From the NCBI RefSeq assembly GCF_003846175.1, contig NZ_ML123044.1, positions 677,713-737,865 of the forward strand: a stretch of 60,153 nt of DNA, read 5' to 3'. A program made the translations under genes and the position numbers. Position 1 is the stretch's first letter. Each line of letters begins with the position of its first letter. The notes under the pieces were generated by a model. That model was not told where the DNA came from, did not search any database, and saw only the letters and a program-made list of their open reading frames with translations. This stretch comes from Streptomyces sp. ADI95-17. GTDB lineage: Bacteria; Actinomycetota; Actinomycetes; Streptomycetales; Streptomycetaceae. This document shows, piece by piece, positions 44,701-53,904 of this stretch.

Positions 44701-46278
44701 TCAGGCGGCGGCCAGCTCCTTGCGGGCCGCGCGGCGCACCGCCGCGAGCGCCGGATCGAGCGCGGGAACGGCCGCCAGCAGCTGCTTGGTGTACGGGTCC
44801 TGCGGGTCGCCGTACACCTGGTCCACCTCGCCCTCCTCCACGATCCGGCCCTGCCGCATGACGGCGACCCGGTCGCTGACCTGCCGTACGACGGCGAGGT
44901 CGTGCGCGATGAAGACCAGGGCGAGGCCCAGTTCCCGCTGGAGTTCCGCGAGCAGGGCGGTCACCTGGGCCTGGGTCGTCACGTCGAGCGCGGAGACCGC
45001 CTCGTCGCAGACGATCAGCTCCGGCTCGGCGGCCAGCGCCCGGGCGATCCCGACGCGCTGGCGCTGCCCGCCGCTGAACTCGTGCGGGTAGCGGTCGTAG
45101 CTGTCCGGGTCGAGCCCGACCCGGGCCAGCAGGTCCCGCACCCGCGCCCTGATCGCGGCCCCGTCGCGCTGCCCGGAGGCGCGCAGCGGGTCGGCGACCG
45201 ACTCGCCGATCGAGCGGCGGGGATTGAGGGAGGAGACGGGGTCCTGGAAGACCATCTGCACCCGGGCATCCCGGGTGAGCCGCCCCTCGGTGGGCTCCAG
45301 CAGTCCGACGAGCATCCGCCCGAGGGTGGTCTTGCCGCTGCCGCTCTCCCCGACGACGCCGAGGGTCTCGCCGCGCCGGACGGTGAGGGAGACCCCGTCG
45401 ACGGCGGCGAGGGCGGACTTCCCCCTGCCGAACACCTGCCGGACGCCGTCGGCCTCGACGAGCACCTCGCCGTCGTCCGCCGCCGTATCGGACGGAACGC
45501 GCGGCTCCGTCACCCGGGGCACCGCGGACAGCAGCGCCTTCGTGTACGGCTCGCGCGGTGCCACCAGCACCTCGCCCACCGGCCCACGCTCCACCGCCCG
45601 GCCCGACTGCATGACCAGCACCTCGTCGACCGACTCCGCCGCCACGCCCACGTCGTGCGTGACCAGCAGCAGCCCCATGCCCGTCTCGCGGCGCAGATCG
45701 TGCAGCAGGTCCAGGATCTGGGCCTGGACGGTGACGTCCAGGGCGGTCGTCGGCTCGTCGGCGATGAGCAGCTGGGGCTCGCAGGCCAGCGCCATGGCGA
45801 TCAGCGCCCGCTGGCGCATACCGCCGGAGAACTCGTGCGGCCTCGACCGGGAGCGCCGTGCCGCGTCGGGAATCCCGACCCGGTCCAGCACCTCCACCGC
45901 CCGCGCCCGCGCCGCCCGGCGGGAAGCCCGGTTGTGCACCCGGTACACCTCGGCGATCTGGTCGCCGACCGCGTAGTACGGGTCCAGTGAGGACAGCGGG
46001 TCCTGGAAGACCATCGCGGCCTTCGCGCCGCGCAGCGCCCGCAGTTCCGCGTCGTCCGCGGCGCTCACGTCCACCCCGGCGACCCGGATCGAGCCACTGA
46101 CCTTCGCGCCGGTCCCCCGGTGGAGTCCGAGCAGGGCGTACGCCGAGGCGCTCTTGCCGGAGCCGGACTCGCCGACCACGCCGAGCGCGCCGCCGGCCTC
46201 CAGCGAGAACGACAGCCCGTCCACGGCCCGTACGTCGCCGAACGAGATCGAGAGATCGGAGACTTCGACCAGGCTCAT
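44701..46278 (-). CDS. dipeptide/oligopeptide ABC transporter, double ATPase (DppD-DppF fusion)
   Basis: 525 residues from ATG at 46278. Two complete ABC domains: Walker A GESGSGKSASAYALLG with signature FSGGMRQRALIAMAL and IADEPTTALD, then GESGSGKTTLGRMLVG with FSGGQRQRVGIARAL and VCDEAVSALD. Second-domain signature and switch His are intact, so both sites should hydrolyse ATP. Fusion of DppD- and DppF-like halves is common in actinobacteria. Coupled to the permease gene by a 4-base overlap (ATGA). Confidence 0.94.
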   Translation of the reverse strand: MSLVEVSDLSISFGDVRAVDGLSFSLEAGGALGVVGESGSGKSASAYALLGLHRGTGAKVSGSIRVAGVDVSAADDAELRALRGAKAAMVFQDPLSSLDPYYAVGDQIAEVYRVHNRASRRAARARAVEVLDRVGIPDAARRSRSRPHEFSGGMRQRALIAMALACEPQLLIADEPTTALDVTVQAQILDLLHDLRRETGMGLLLVTHDVGVAAESVDEVLVMQSGRAVERGPVGEVLVAPREPYTKALLSAVPRVTEPRVPSDTAADDGEVLVEADGVRQVFGRGKSALAAVDGVSLTVRRGETLGVVGESGSGKTTLGRMLVGLLEPTEGRLTRDARVQMVFQDPVSSLNPRRSIGESVADPLRASGQRDGAAIRARVRDLLARVGLDPDSYDRYPHEFSGGQRQRVGIARALAAEPELIVCDEAVSALDVTTQAQVTALLAELQRELGLALVFIAHDLAVVRQVSDRVAVMRQGRIVEEGEVDQVYGDPQDPYTKQLLAAVPALDPALAAVRRAARKELAAA

Positions 46279-47264
46279 GCCAGTACCACCCGTCGGTCGG
46301 CCATCGCCTGGAGAATGTCCGCGACGGCATTGGCGAGGACCACGAAGAAGCCGGTGACCAGCACCAGACCGACGACCACCGGAAGGTCCACGTGCTTCAC
46401 GGCGTCGACGAGTTCACGGCCGACCCCCGGAATCCCGAAGAGCGACTCGGTGAGGACGGCGCCGCCGAACATCGAGCCGATGTCGAGTGCGCCGAGCGCG
46501 ATCACCGGCGCCAGCGCACCGCGCAGCGCGTGCCGCCCGACGAGCGCCCGTTCGCCGACCCCGTACGCCCTGAAGGTGCGCACATGGTCCTCGGCGAGGG
46601 TCTCCATCATCGAGGCCCGGGTCATCCGGGCGTACGGGGCCGCGGACACCAGGGCCAGCGAGATCCAGGGCAGCAGCAGGTTCCAGGCCCACTGCTCGGG
46701 GTCCTCGGTGAGCGGTACGTAGTCCGGGAACGGCAGGATCTGGAGCGCCGTCACCAGGACGATGATCAGCAGCAGTCCGATGACGAAGACCGGGGTCGCC
46801 ATGCCCGCCAGGGTGATCCAGGTGAGGACGCGCTCGGTCAGCCGGCCGCGCCGCCACACCGAGAGCAGTCCGGTGCCGACGCCGAGCAGCATCCACAGCA
46901 CGAAGGCGCCGACGGCGAGCGAGGCGGTGGCCGGGAGCTTGGCCAGGATGAGCTCGGTGACCTGCTGGTCGCTCTGGTACGAGAGCCCCAGGCAGGGTGC
47001 CTGGCAGTGCAGCACCCCGGTGCCGGTCGAGTAGTCGCGGCCGGCGAAGAGCCCCTGGAGGAAGTGCCAGTACTGCGTGTACAGCGGGTCGCCCAGGTGC
47101 AGTTGTTCGCTGACCTGCGCCACCTGTGCGGGCGAGCAGCGCGGACCGCAGGCGATCTGCGCGACGTTGCCGGGGGCCACGTAGAAGGCGGCGTAGACGA
47201 CGACGCTGAGGGCGAGCAGCACGAAGAGTGCGCCGCCGAGGCGTCTGAGCAGGAACCACTTCAC
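46275..47264 (-). CDS. peptide ABC transporter permease, DppB-like
   Basis: 329 residues from ATG at 47264. N-terminal MKWFLLRRLGGALFVLLALSVVVYAAF, six membrane helices and the permease EAA-type loop. A large external loop after helix 1 contains a Cys pair (ACGPRC) and another (HCQAPC). 4-base overlaps on both sides (with the ATPase and with the other permease) place it within one operon. Confidence 0.94.
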   Translation of the reverse strand: MKWFLLRRLGGALFVLLALSVVVYAAFYVAPGNVAQIACGPRCSPAQVAQVSEQLHLGDPLYTQYWHFLQGLFAGRDYSTGTGVLHCQAPCLGLSYQSDQQVTELILAKLPATASLAVGAFVLWMLLGVGTGLLSVWRRGRLTERVLTWITLAGMATPVFVIGLLLIIVLVTALQILPFPDYVPLTEDPEQWAWNLLLPWISLALVSAAPYARMTRASMMETLAEDHVRTFRAYGVGERALVGRHALRGALAPVIALGALDIGSMFGGAVLTESLFGIPGVGRELVDAVKHVDLPVVVGLVLVTGFFVVLANAVADILQAMADRRVVLA

Positions 47265-48244
47265 GCGTCGGCCTCCTTCTTCCGTCCGGTGCCGATCCGC
47301 AGCCGGGACTCGGCGCGCGGGTCGAGCGCGGTGCGCACGCCCTCGCCGAGGACGGTCAGCGCCAGCACGGTGACGAAGAGCAGCAGGGCGGGGATCAGCA
47401 GATAGGTGGGTGCCGCCTGGTACCAGGTGTCGGCGTCGCTGAGCATCTGTCCCCAGGACGGCGTGGGCGGCTTGATGCCGACGCCGAGGAAGGACAGGGC
47501 CGCCTCGACGACGATGTTGGACGGGAAGAGCAGCACCGCGTAGGTGATGACGGGGGCGGCGAGGGCGGGCAGCAGTTCGCGCCTGGCGATCTGCCAGGAG
47601 CCCCAGCCGCTGAGCCGGGCGGCGGCGACGTGGTCGCGCGATTTCAGCGAGAGCGTCTGGGCGCGCACGATCTTCGAGGTGCCGGACCAGCCGACCAGGC
47701 CGATGATCACGGCGATCAGGACCGGGCGGGGGAAGCTGGTGGGTACGACGGCGAGCGCGCCGAGCGCGGTCACCATGACGGGCAGCGCGACCACGACGTC
47801 GGTGATCCGGCTGAGCGCCTGGTCGACGAAGCGGTTGCCGAGCCCGGCCGCCAGCCCGATGCCGACGCCGATGATCACCTGGAGCAGGGTGGCGCCGAGC
47901 GCGACGCCGAGCGAGACCCGGGCGCCGTACACGATGCGGGCGAACAGGTCGCGTCCGGTGAGCGGTTCGACGCCGAGCCAGTGCTCGGCGCTGATCCCGC
48001 CGAAGGAGCCGATGGGCACCCCGCCGGAGGCGGAGTCGACGAGATCCGGGTGGTAGGTGGTGGGGTCCTGGCCCTCGATGCCCGCGAGCAGCGGGGCCGC
48101 GAGCGCGGCCAGGACCAGCAGGGCGACGATCGCGGCCGCCACGAGGGCCGAGCGCCGGGCGCGCAGCCGCCGCCAGAACGGATGGGCCCCGGGGGCGGGG
48201 GCCTCGACGGCCCCCGCCCCCTCGGCCGGCAGTACTTGCGACAT
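47261..48244 (-). CDS. peptide ABC transporter permease, DppC-like
   Basis: 327 residues from ATG at 48244, 2 bases after the solute-binding protein stop. DppC hallmarks: HWLGVEPLTGRDLFARIVYGARVSLGVALGA and the coupling loop GWGSWQIARRELLPALAAPVITY, six helices. Gene order here is binding protein, C-type, B-type permease, ATPase; most dpp operons have the B-type first. Confidence 0.94.
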   Translation of the reverse strand: MSQVLPAEGAGAVEAPAPGAHPFWRRLRARRSALVAAAIVALLVLAALAAPLLAGIEGQDPTTYHPDLVDSASGGVPIGSFGGISAEHWLGVEPLTGRDLFARIVYGARVSLGVALGATLLQVIIGVGIGLAAGLGNRFVDQALSRITDVVVALPVMVTALGALAVVPTSFPRPVLIAVIIGLVGWSGTSKIVRAQTLSLKSRDHVAAARLSGWGSWQIARRELLPALAAPVITYAVLLFPSNIVVEAALSFLGVGIKPPTPSWGQMLSDADTWYQAAPTYLLIPALLLFVTVLALTVLGEGVRTALDPRAESRLRIGTGRKKEADA

Positions 48245-48246
48245 GA

Positions 48247-49971
48247 CTACTTGACCGCGACCTGCGAGATGTCGAGCACGCCGGTCCAGTCGCTGATCAC
48301 GACGTTCTTGACGGACTCGCCGTACAGACGCTTGTAGACCGGGTGGAACAGCGGCACGGTCAGTGCCTGCTCGCCGACCTTCTTGTCGAGCGCGCCCCAG
48401 CGCTTCGCGGCGGCGTCCAGGTCGGTCAGCTTGTTGATCTCGTCGATCTCCTTGTTGACCGCGGCGTCGTTCAGCTGACCGGAGTTGAAGTTGTAGCCGG
48501 ACTTGACGATCTGGCGCCCGTCGAAGATCGGCGCGAAGAACGGGCCGCCGGACGGCCAGTCGGCGCCCCAGCCGCCGAGGAAGAAGCCGGGCTCGCTCTT
48601 CAGGTTGTAGACCGTGTCGGAGTAGTCGTTGCTCTCCAGTCCCTGGAGCTTGACCGTGATGCCGGCCTTCTTCAGCGCCTCCTGGAGCGCGGTGGCGATC
48701 TCCGGGCTGGTGGCGAAGTCCTTGTCGTTGGAGTGGGTGAGGGTGACGGTCAGCCCCTTGGGGTGACCGGCCTCCTTCAGCAGCTCCTTGGCCTTGGTCG
48801 CGTTGCCGTTCTTGCCGGCCGGGAAGTGGTCGTACGGCGTGTGGCCGAAGGCCGCCTGGTCGGGCAGGAAGGTGGTGGCGGGCTCGGCGAGCGAGGAGCC
48901 GCCGGCCGCGTTGACCACGGAGGAGCGGTCGACGGCGTACGAGATCGCCTGACGCACCTTCGGGTCGTCGAAGGGCTTCACCTTCGGATTGAAGGCGATG
49001 TAGTTGGTGTAGCCGAAGTGGCCGGTGCCGACGCGGGCGGCGAGCTTCTTGTCGCCGGTGACCTTGGCCAGCTCGGCCGGGCCCAGGTTGGTGTCGGTGG
49101 TGACGGCGGCGGCGTCGGCGCCCTGCGAGGCGGACAGCCGCTGGTTGATGACGGCGGAGTCGAGCCCGGAGCGCACGTCGATCCGGTCGGGGTACGCCTT
49201 GCGCTCCTCGTCGGTCGACGCCGACCAGTGCGGGTTGCGCTCCAGGATCAGGCGCTCGCCGTCACCCTCGTTCTTGACGACCTTGTACGGGCCCGAGGAG
49301 ATCGGGTGCTCCTCGTACTTGGTGCCGTTGTCCTTGGCCCTGGGCACCGGGGTGGTCTGGGTCTGGGTGGCCAGGAAGGGGAATTCGCCCTCCGGCTTGT
49401 CGAGGTGGAAGACGATCGTCTTCGCGTCGGGCGTCTCGATCGAGTCGAGGCCCTTCTTGTCCTTGTACGGGCCCTGGTAGTCGGCGCCGCCGATCAGCCA
49501 GTCGCGCAGGTAGGGCGCACCGCCGGAGAGCTCGGCGGCGAAGGAGCGCTCGATGCCGTACTTGATGTCGGCACTGGTGATCGCCGTGCCGTCCTCGTAC
49601 TTCAGGCCGTCCTTGAGGGTGTACGTCCACACGGTGGCGTTCTTGCTGGGCGTGCCCAGGTCGGTCGCGAGGTCGGGGACGACCTTCGCGCCGGCGGCGC
49701 CGTCCTCCCGGTTGCGGGTGGTGAGCGTGCGGAAGACCAGGGACGGGACGTTGCCGCCGCCGGAGGTGTAGAGCCGCGCGGGGTCGAAGTCCTCCTGCGG
49801 CTTGCTGTTGAGGACGGTGAGCGTGCCGCCCTTCTGCGGCTTGCCCGCCGCGCCGGAGCTGCCGTCGCCGCCCTTGTTGTCCTTGGGCCCGCAGGCCGCG
49901 GCACCCGCCGCCACGACGAGTACTGCGGTGGCCGCGGCCACGCGGCGCGATATGACGGACGGTTGACGCAT
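48247..49971 (-). CDS. peptide ABC transporter solute-binding lipoprotein (SBP_bac_5)
   Basis: 574 residues from ATG at 49971 (MRQPSVISRRVAA). Lipoprotein signal peptide ending in AAAC at ~residue 27. SBP_bac_5 family: KPQKGGTLTVLNSKPQEDFDPARLY, VPDLATDLG, WTYTLKDGLKYEDGTAITSADIKYGIERSF and DPKVRQAISYAVDRSSV. Binds peptides (or nickel/other ligands in some members) for import. Preceded by a ~320-base leader holding a short ORF ending in two Cys codons. Confidence 0.93.
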   Translation of the reverse strand: MRQPSVISRRVAAATAVLVVAAGAAACGPKDNKGGDGSSGAAGKPQKGGTLTVLNSKPQEDFDPARLYTSGGGNVPSLVFRTLTTRNREDGAAGAKVVPDLATDLGTPSKNATVWTYTLKDGLKYEDGTAITSADIKYGIERSFAAELSGGAPYLRDWLIGGADYQGPYKDKKGLDSIETPDAKTIVFHLDKPEGEFPFLATQTQTTPVPRAKDNGTKYEEHPISSGPYKVVKNEGDGERLILERNPHWSASTDEERKAYPDRIDVRSGLDSAVINQRLSASQGADAAAVTTDTNLGPAELAKVTGDKKLAARVGTGHFGYTNYIAFNPKVKPFDDPKVRQAISYAVDRSSVVNAAGGSSLAEPATTFLPDQAAFGHTPYDHFPAGKNGNATKAKELLKEAGHPKGLTVTLTHSNDKDFATSPEIATALQEALKKAGITVKLQGLESNDYSDTVYNLKSEPGFFLGGWGADWPSGGPFFAPIFDGRQIVKSGYNFNSGQLNDAAVNKEIDEINKLTDLDAAAKRWGALDKKVGEQALTVPLFHPVYKRLYGESVKNVVISDWTGVLDISQVAVK

Positions 49972-50197
49972 CGGAAGATGACCTCTCGGGTGTACTGCCT
50001 GGAGAAAACGGGACGAAATGGTTCCGCGCAGGCAGCGACGAGAGCGAGTGCACACAGCCGGTCGGTGAGTGGGGAAGGTGACCGGAAACAGCGAACTGCC
50101 GCGCCTGCGGACGGAATGCGCCCGGCGCGGCGGTCATGCGTGGCGGCCCGGCCCGTTCAGGGCTCGGACCGCGGGCGGACGCGCGCTCGGGCAGGCG

Positions 50198-50293
50198 TCA
50201 GCAACAGTCGATGTCGGCGACACTGTGCCCGGTCACACCGATGAGCGCCAGCTCTATGACTGCGCGATCGGGGAGGACGGGGCCGTGTGACAT
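50198..50293 (-). CDS. leaderless upstream ORF ending Cys-Cys, putative attenuator peptide
   Basis: 31 codons from ATG at 50293 to TGA at 50198. It starts MSHGPVLPDRAVIEL and ends GHSVADIDCC with consecutive TGT-TGC before the stop. No ribosome-binding site, but the ATG sits 8 bases after a -10 hexamer, so the mRNA probably begins at the A of ATG. Consecutive Cys codons right before the stop are typical of amino-acid-sensing leaders. Located ~225 bases upstream of the peptide-transporter operon on the same strand. Confidence 0.6.
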   Translation of the reverse strand: MSHGPVLPDRAVIELALIGVTGHSVADIDCC

Positions 50294-50300
50294 GCCGAGA

Positions 50301-50329
50301 AATATGGATCACCGCCCAGGGGATGTCAA
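50301..50329 (-). promoter_or_regulatory. consensus-like promoter of the leader ORF / ABC operon
   Basis: Minus strand TTGACA (50324-50329), 17-base spacer, CATATT (50301-50306). Perfect -35 and 4/6 -10 for the housekeeping sigma factor; expected start at or next to 50293. Confidence 0.7.
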
Positions 50330-50460
50330 CGCGAATTGAGACGCCCGTCTCACCATTCGGACAGCCCATGGGCATGCGCGTGCCGGTTCCACGTACGGCC
50401 ACGGGGCCCGGCAGGCCCGGGAGGCGGCCCGTCGCACCTGCGGGGCCGCCCCTTCCCGGA

Positions 50461-51795
50461 TCAACTGGGCGGATGCACCCAGGCGTTGGGGCGGCACTTG
50501 ATTCCGTCGATGTTCAGCGACTTGGTCTGCTGCTGCATCACCGGGGCGAGGGCACCGGGCGTGCCGCAGCTCACATGGTTGTGCCCCAGCCGGTGACCGA
50601 CCTCATGGTTGATCAGCATCTGGCGGTAGGCGAAGAGTTTGTCCGGACCGAAGGTCGAGGACCCCTGCGCCCAGCGGTAGGCGTTGATCATCACGCGCTC
50701 GGTCGCGGCGGAGTCGCAGCTGACGTTGTCCACCGTCGTGTCCAGCCCCGACTTCTCGCACCACTCGCCGGTGGTCCCGGGGCTGGCCAGGGTGATCACG
50801 AAGTCGGGGTCGCCGGAGGAGATCCGCTCGAAGGTCATCTCCCCGTCGTGCGCCCAGCTGCGGTCGTCGTTGAGCGTCTCCTGGACGGCCCTGGCGAAGA
50901 GCGCGGCGTCGAGGCCGAGGCCCTTCTCCACGTCGATCCGGTACCTGTACTTGTGTCCCCTGCCCGGGGCCTTCGCCGTCCCCGGAACCGCCTCGAACTT
51001 CCCCGAAGCCTTCAGCTTCGGCGCGAGCGGATAGGCCTTGGCCATCTTCTGCTCGTACGAGAGCGGCTTGACCCGCACCGGCTTCGGGGTCTCCCGGTCG
51101 TCCGAGCGGGAGGTACCGTCGCGCCCTTCCCGGTCGACGCCCGCGGGCTGCGCGGCGGTGGTCCCGCCGCCGTTGTCCTGGGCGACCTGCCCTGCCACGA
51201 CCACCGCGAGCACGGTGGTCACCGCGGCGGCCGCGATCCCGGTGAAGGTGCGCCCCTTGGCGCCCTTGCCGTCCTTGCCGTCCTTGCCGTCCTTGGCGGG
51301 TGCCGGGCCGTCGGTGCCTCCGGGCGGCCGCTCGTCCCCTCCTGTCGCCGGGACGTGCGGATCGGCGGTGCGGGCCGGCGGGACGGAGGGCCCGCGCTGT
51401 GCGGGCGCCGAGTCGAATGCCTCGACGAACTCGCGGCGCGGTCCCGGTATCAGCGGCCGGGTGCCGGTCTGCGGCTGTTGCCGGGGCGCCCCCTGCGGCC
51501 GGGCCGAGGTCTGCCGCCCAGCGGTCCGGTGGTCCTCGGCCCGGAACCGGGGCTGCGGCCCGGTCCCCCAGCCGCCGCCGGGTTCGCGCTGCTCGGGGTG
51601 GCCGCCGCGGACGTGTCCGGCCTGCTGGAACGGGGCGTGCCCGTCGGAGCCTCCCGGCGCGTCCGCCGCCCTGCGGCGCCGACCGGTGCCGGGGCCCGGC
51701 TGCCTGGCTGCCTCGCGGTCGCCGCCTGCGGTCGCGGCGGCGGCCTCGATGTCGGGCCCCGAGGGTTTGGGGCCCTTTCGACTATGTCGTCCCAC
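50461..51795 (-). CDS. DUF3152 protein, membrane-anchored zinc-protease-like
   Basis: 444 residues from GTG at 51795 (GRHSRKGPKPSG). A ~200-residue disordered N terminus with Pro/Gln/Arg and repeats AKDGKDGKDGK. Then one membrane helix (TFTGIAAAAVTTVLAVVVAG). Then an extracytoplasmic DUF3152 domain with metzincin-like HEVGHRLGHNH and conserved Cys (WCEKSGLDTTVDNVSCDS, VSCGTPG, KCRPNAW). Equivalent to Rv3207c. Zn2+-dependent protease activity is likely but unproven. It starts 8 bases after the alpha/beta-hydrolase stop. Confidence 0.88.
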   Translation of the reverse strand: MGRHSRKGPKPSGPDIEAAAATAGGDREAARQPGPGTGRRRRAADAPGGSDGHAPFQQAGHVRGGHPEQREPGGGWGTGPQPRFRAEDHRTAGRQTSARPQGAPRQQPQTGTRPLIPGPRREFVEAFDSAPAQRGPSVPPARTADPHVPATGGDERPPGGTDGPAPAKDGKDGKDGKGAKGRTFTGIAAAAVTTVLAVVVAGQVAQDNGGGTTAAQPAGVDREGRDGTSRSDDRETPKPVRVKPLSYEQKMAKAYPLAPKLKASGKFEAVPGTAKAPGRGHKYRYRIDVEKGLGLDAALFARAVQETLNDDRSWAHDGEMTFERISSGDPDFVITLASPGTTGEWCEKSGLDTTVDNVSCDSAATERVMINAYRWAQGSSTFGPDKLFAYRQMLINHEVGHRLGHNHVSCGTPGALAPVMQQQTKSLNIDGIKCRPNAWVHPPS

Positions 51796-51803
51796 GCCCC
51801 GGA

Positions 51804-52769
51804 TCAGCTCCCGCCGCGTTCGTCGAGCAGTTCCCGGAAGGCCTGGGCGACCACCTCCGGGTACTCCATCATCGCCACGTGCCCGGCGTCGGGCAGCGTC
51901 AGCAGCCGTGAGTCCCGGTAGGCCGCGGCCGCCTTGCGTGCCATCCGGTACGAGACGAGCTGGTCCCGTCCGCCGTACACGAGTTGGGTCGGTGCGAGCA
52001 CCCGCTCGGCCTGGCGCCACAGTCCGTGCTGGCCGCCGAGCGTGTACGCATCGACAATGCCACGTGCCGAGCGCGCCATCGCGTCCCAGAAGTACGGCAG
52101 CTCCATCCGGCGCTCCATTTCGGCCACCGCGGCGCGGAAGCCCGGTTCGGAGACGCGGCCCGGATCGCCGTAACAGAGCGCGGTCACCCCGCGGGTGCGG
52201 TCCTCGGCCGACCAGTCCCTGGTCAGCCGGGCGAACAGGCCGGCCACACCGGGCACCGCGAGCAGCCCCGTCGGCACGGCGGAGCGCTGTACCCGCAGCT
52301 CCGGGAGGGCGGGCGAGACGAGGGTGAGGGTGCGCACCAGGTCCGGACGGACCGCGGCGACCCGGGTGGCCACGGCACCGCCGAGCGAATTGCCGAACAG
52401 ATGTACCGGTCCGCGCCCGTCCGCGTCGAGGAACCGGATCACGGCACGGGCGTGCCCGGTGACCGAGTAGTTCCCGTCGTCCGGGGGCGGGGAGTCGCCG
52501 AAGCCGGGCAGGTCGACGGCCTCGCCGTCCACCACGTCCTGGAGCAGCGGCATCAGCGCCGACCAGTTCTGCGAGGAGCCGCCGAGCCCGTGCACGTAGA
52601 GCGCGGGCGGCAGTCCGGTCCGCTCCGGCGGCCGGGACCGGACGGTCAGCGTCAGCCCGGGCAGCGCGACGGAGCGCAGCTCCTCCCCCTCCGCGACCCC
52701 GACGGTGCCCACCGCGGGGGACACCGCGGCGGCGACGGCACGGACTCCCGGCAGTTCGGTCGAAGACAT
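51804..52769 (-). CDS. alpha/beta-fold hydrolase
   Basis: 321 residues from ATG at 52769. Oxyanion region VHGLGGSSQNW, DLPGFGDSPPP, nucleophile elbow GNSLGGAVATRVAA, and acid/His near YGGRDQLVSYR and LPDAGHVAMMEYPEVVA. Complete catalytic triad. Substrate unknown. Upstream of, and tightly linked to, the DUF3152 gene. Confidence 0.9.
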   Translation of the reverse strand: MSSTELPGVRAVAAAVSPAVGTVGVAEGEELRSVALPGLTLTVRSRPPERTGLPPALYVHGLGGSSQNWSALMPLLQDVVDGEAVDLPGFGDSPPPDDGNYSVTGHARAVIRFLDADGRGPVHLFGNSLGGAVATRVAAVRPDLVRTLTLVSPALPELRVQRSAVPTGLLAVPGVAGLFARLTRDWSAEDRTRGVTALCYGDPGRVSEPGFRAAVAEMERRMELPYFWDAMARSARGIVDAYTLGGQHGLWRQAERVLAPTQLVYGGRDQLVSYRMARKAAAAYRDSRLLTLPDAGHVAMMEYPEVVAQAFRELLDERGGS

Positions 52770-52878
52770 GCGGCAATGTTACGAGACGATCACACCCCGA
52801 TTGATGTGTTCGCGGTCACAGACCGCGTAGCGGCCCACGGACGCAGCTCCTACGCTCGAAGCAAGGAAGGGAGTCACC

Positions 52879-53094
52879 ATGACGGTCGACCCCAGCGACC
52901 CGGAGACCTTCGAGGACATCCAGCCGGACGAACCCGACCAGGAGACGCCCCGGGCGGACGCCGCCGAGCAGCGGGCCGATCTCCAGCAACGCAGCGACGA
53001 ACCGCTCACCGAGATCGACCGGGACGGTGCCGACGAGGCGGATGCGGCGGAGCAGGCCCGAGTCGTCGCACAGGATGAGGACGAATACCGCTGA
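52879..53094 (+). CDS. small acidic protein
   Basis: 71 residues from ATG at 52879, with AAGGGAG 7 bases upstream. Highly acidic and Gln/Ala-rich (DIQPDEPDQETPRADAAEQ, ARVVAQDEDEYR), probably disordered. No domain. Divergent from the alpha/beta-hydrolase gene. Function unknown. Confidence 0.7.
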   Translation: MTVDPSDPETFEDIQPDEPDQETPRADAAEQRADLQQRSDEPLTEIDRDGADEADAAEQARVVAQDEDEYR

Positions 53095-53262
53095 TACAAC
53101 CTGATTTGTTCCGGTGGCCGCGGAATCTGTGGCTACCGCAGCCGTCCGGTCCATGAAATTCTGCGTCCGCGCCGCGCATACCCGGGTTACCCAAAAGTAC
53201 GATGGCTGTACGGCGCAGCGTGCACGGAAAAGCTGTGTCCGATCACAAATTTGGGAGGCGGC

Positions 53263-53904
53263 GTGACAGCCATCGAGCAGACCGAGGCGGCGCGTCCGCG
53301 AGGCACTCGCCTGCCTCGCCGCGCCCGACGCAATCAGCTGCTGGGCGCCGCGCAGGAAGTCTTTGTGGCGCAGGGCTACCACTCCGCCGCGATGGACGAC
53401 ATCGCCGAGCGGGCCGGGGTCAGCAAGCCGGTGCTCTACCAGCACTTCCCGGGCAAGCTGGAGCTCTATCTGGCCCTTCTCGACCAGCACTGCGAATCGC
53501 TTCTGCAGGCGGTCCGTACGGCCCTGGCGTCAACCACCGACAACAAGCTGCGGGTCGCGGCGACCATGGACGCGTACTTCGCGTACGTGGAGGACGAGGG
53601 CGGCGCCTTCCGGCTGGTCTTCGAGTCCGACCTGACCAACGAGCCGGCGGTGCGCGAGCGCGTCGACCGGGTCTCGCTGCAGTGCGCCGAGGCGATCTCC
53701 GACGTCATCGCCGGTGACACGGGGCTGTCCAAGGACGAGTCGATGCTACTCGCGGTCGGCCTGGGCGGGGTCTCCCAGGTGGTCGCCCGCTACTGGCTCT
53801 CCAGCCGTTCGGCCATTCCGCGCGACACCGCGGTCCAGCTGCTCACGTCGCTGGCCTGGCGGGGCATCGCGGGCTTCCCGCTGCACGGCATCGATCAGCA
53901 CTGA
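53263..53904 (+). CDS. TetR-family transcriptional regulator
   Basis: 213 residues from GTG at 53263, with GGGAGG 7 bases upstream. N-terminal TetR helix-turn-helix (AAQEVFVAQGYHSAAMDDIAERAGVSKPVLYQHFPGKLELY). The C-terminal ligand-binding half is of the Rv3208 type. It is followed 141 bases on by the DUF3107 gene, the conserved Rv3208-Rv3208A pairing. A -10-like TACGAT is at 53199-53204. Targets unknown. Confidence 0.92.
   Translation: MTAIEQTEAARPRGTRLPRRARRNQLLGAAQEVFVAQGYHSAAMDDIAERAGVSKPVLYQHFPGKLELYLALLDQHCESLLQAVRTALASTTDNKLRVAATMDAYFAYVEDEGGAFRLVFESDLTNEPAVRERVDRVSLQCAEAISDVIAGDTGLSKDESMLLAVGLGGVSQVVARYWLSSRSAIPRDTAVQLLTSLAWRGIAGFPLHGIDQH

Larger units (their letters stand above)
49972..50460. 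other. leader/intergenic region of the ABC operon (489 bp)
   Basis: Holds the promoter at 50301-50329, the Cys-Cys leader ORF (50198-50293) and about 225 bases between that ORF and the binding-protein start. No strong terminator hairpin with T-tract was found there; a short GCCC/GGGC stem (about 50152-50166) is weak. Bases 50330-50460 show nothing further. Confidence 0.5.
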
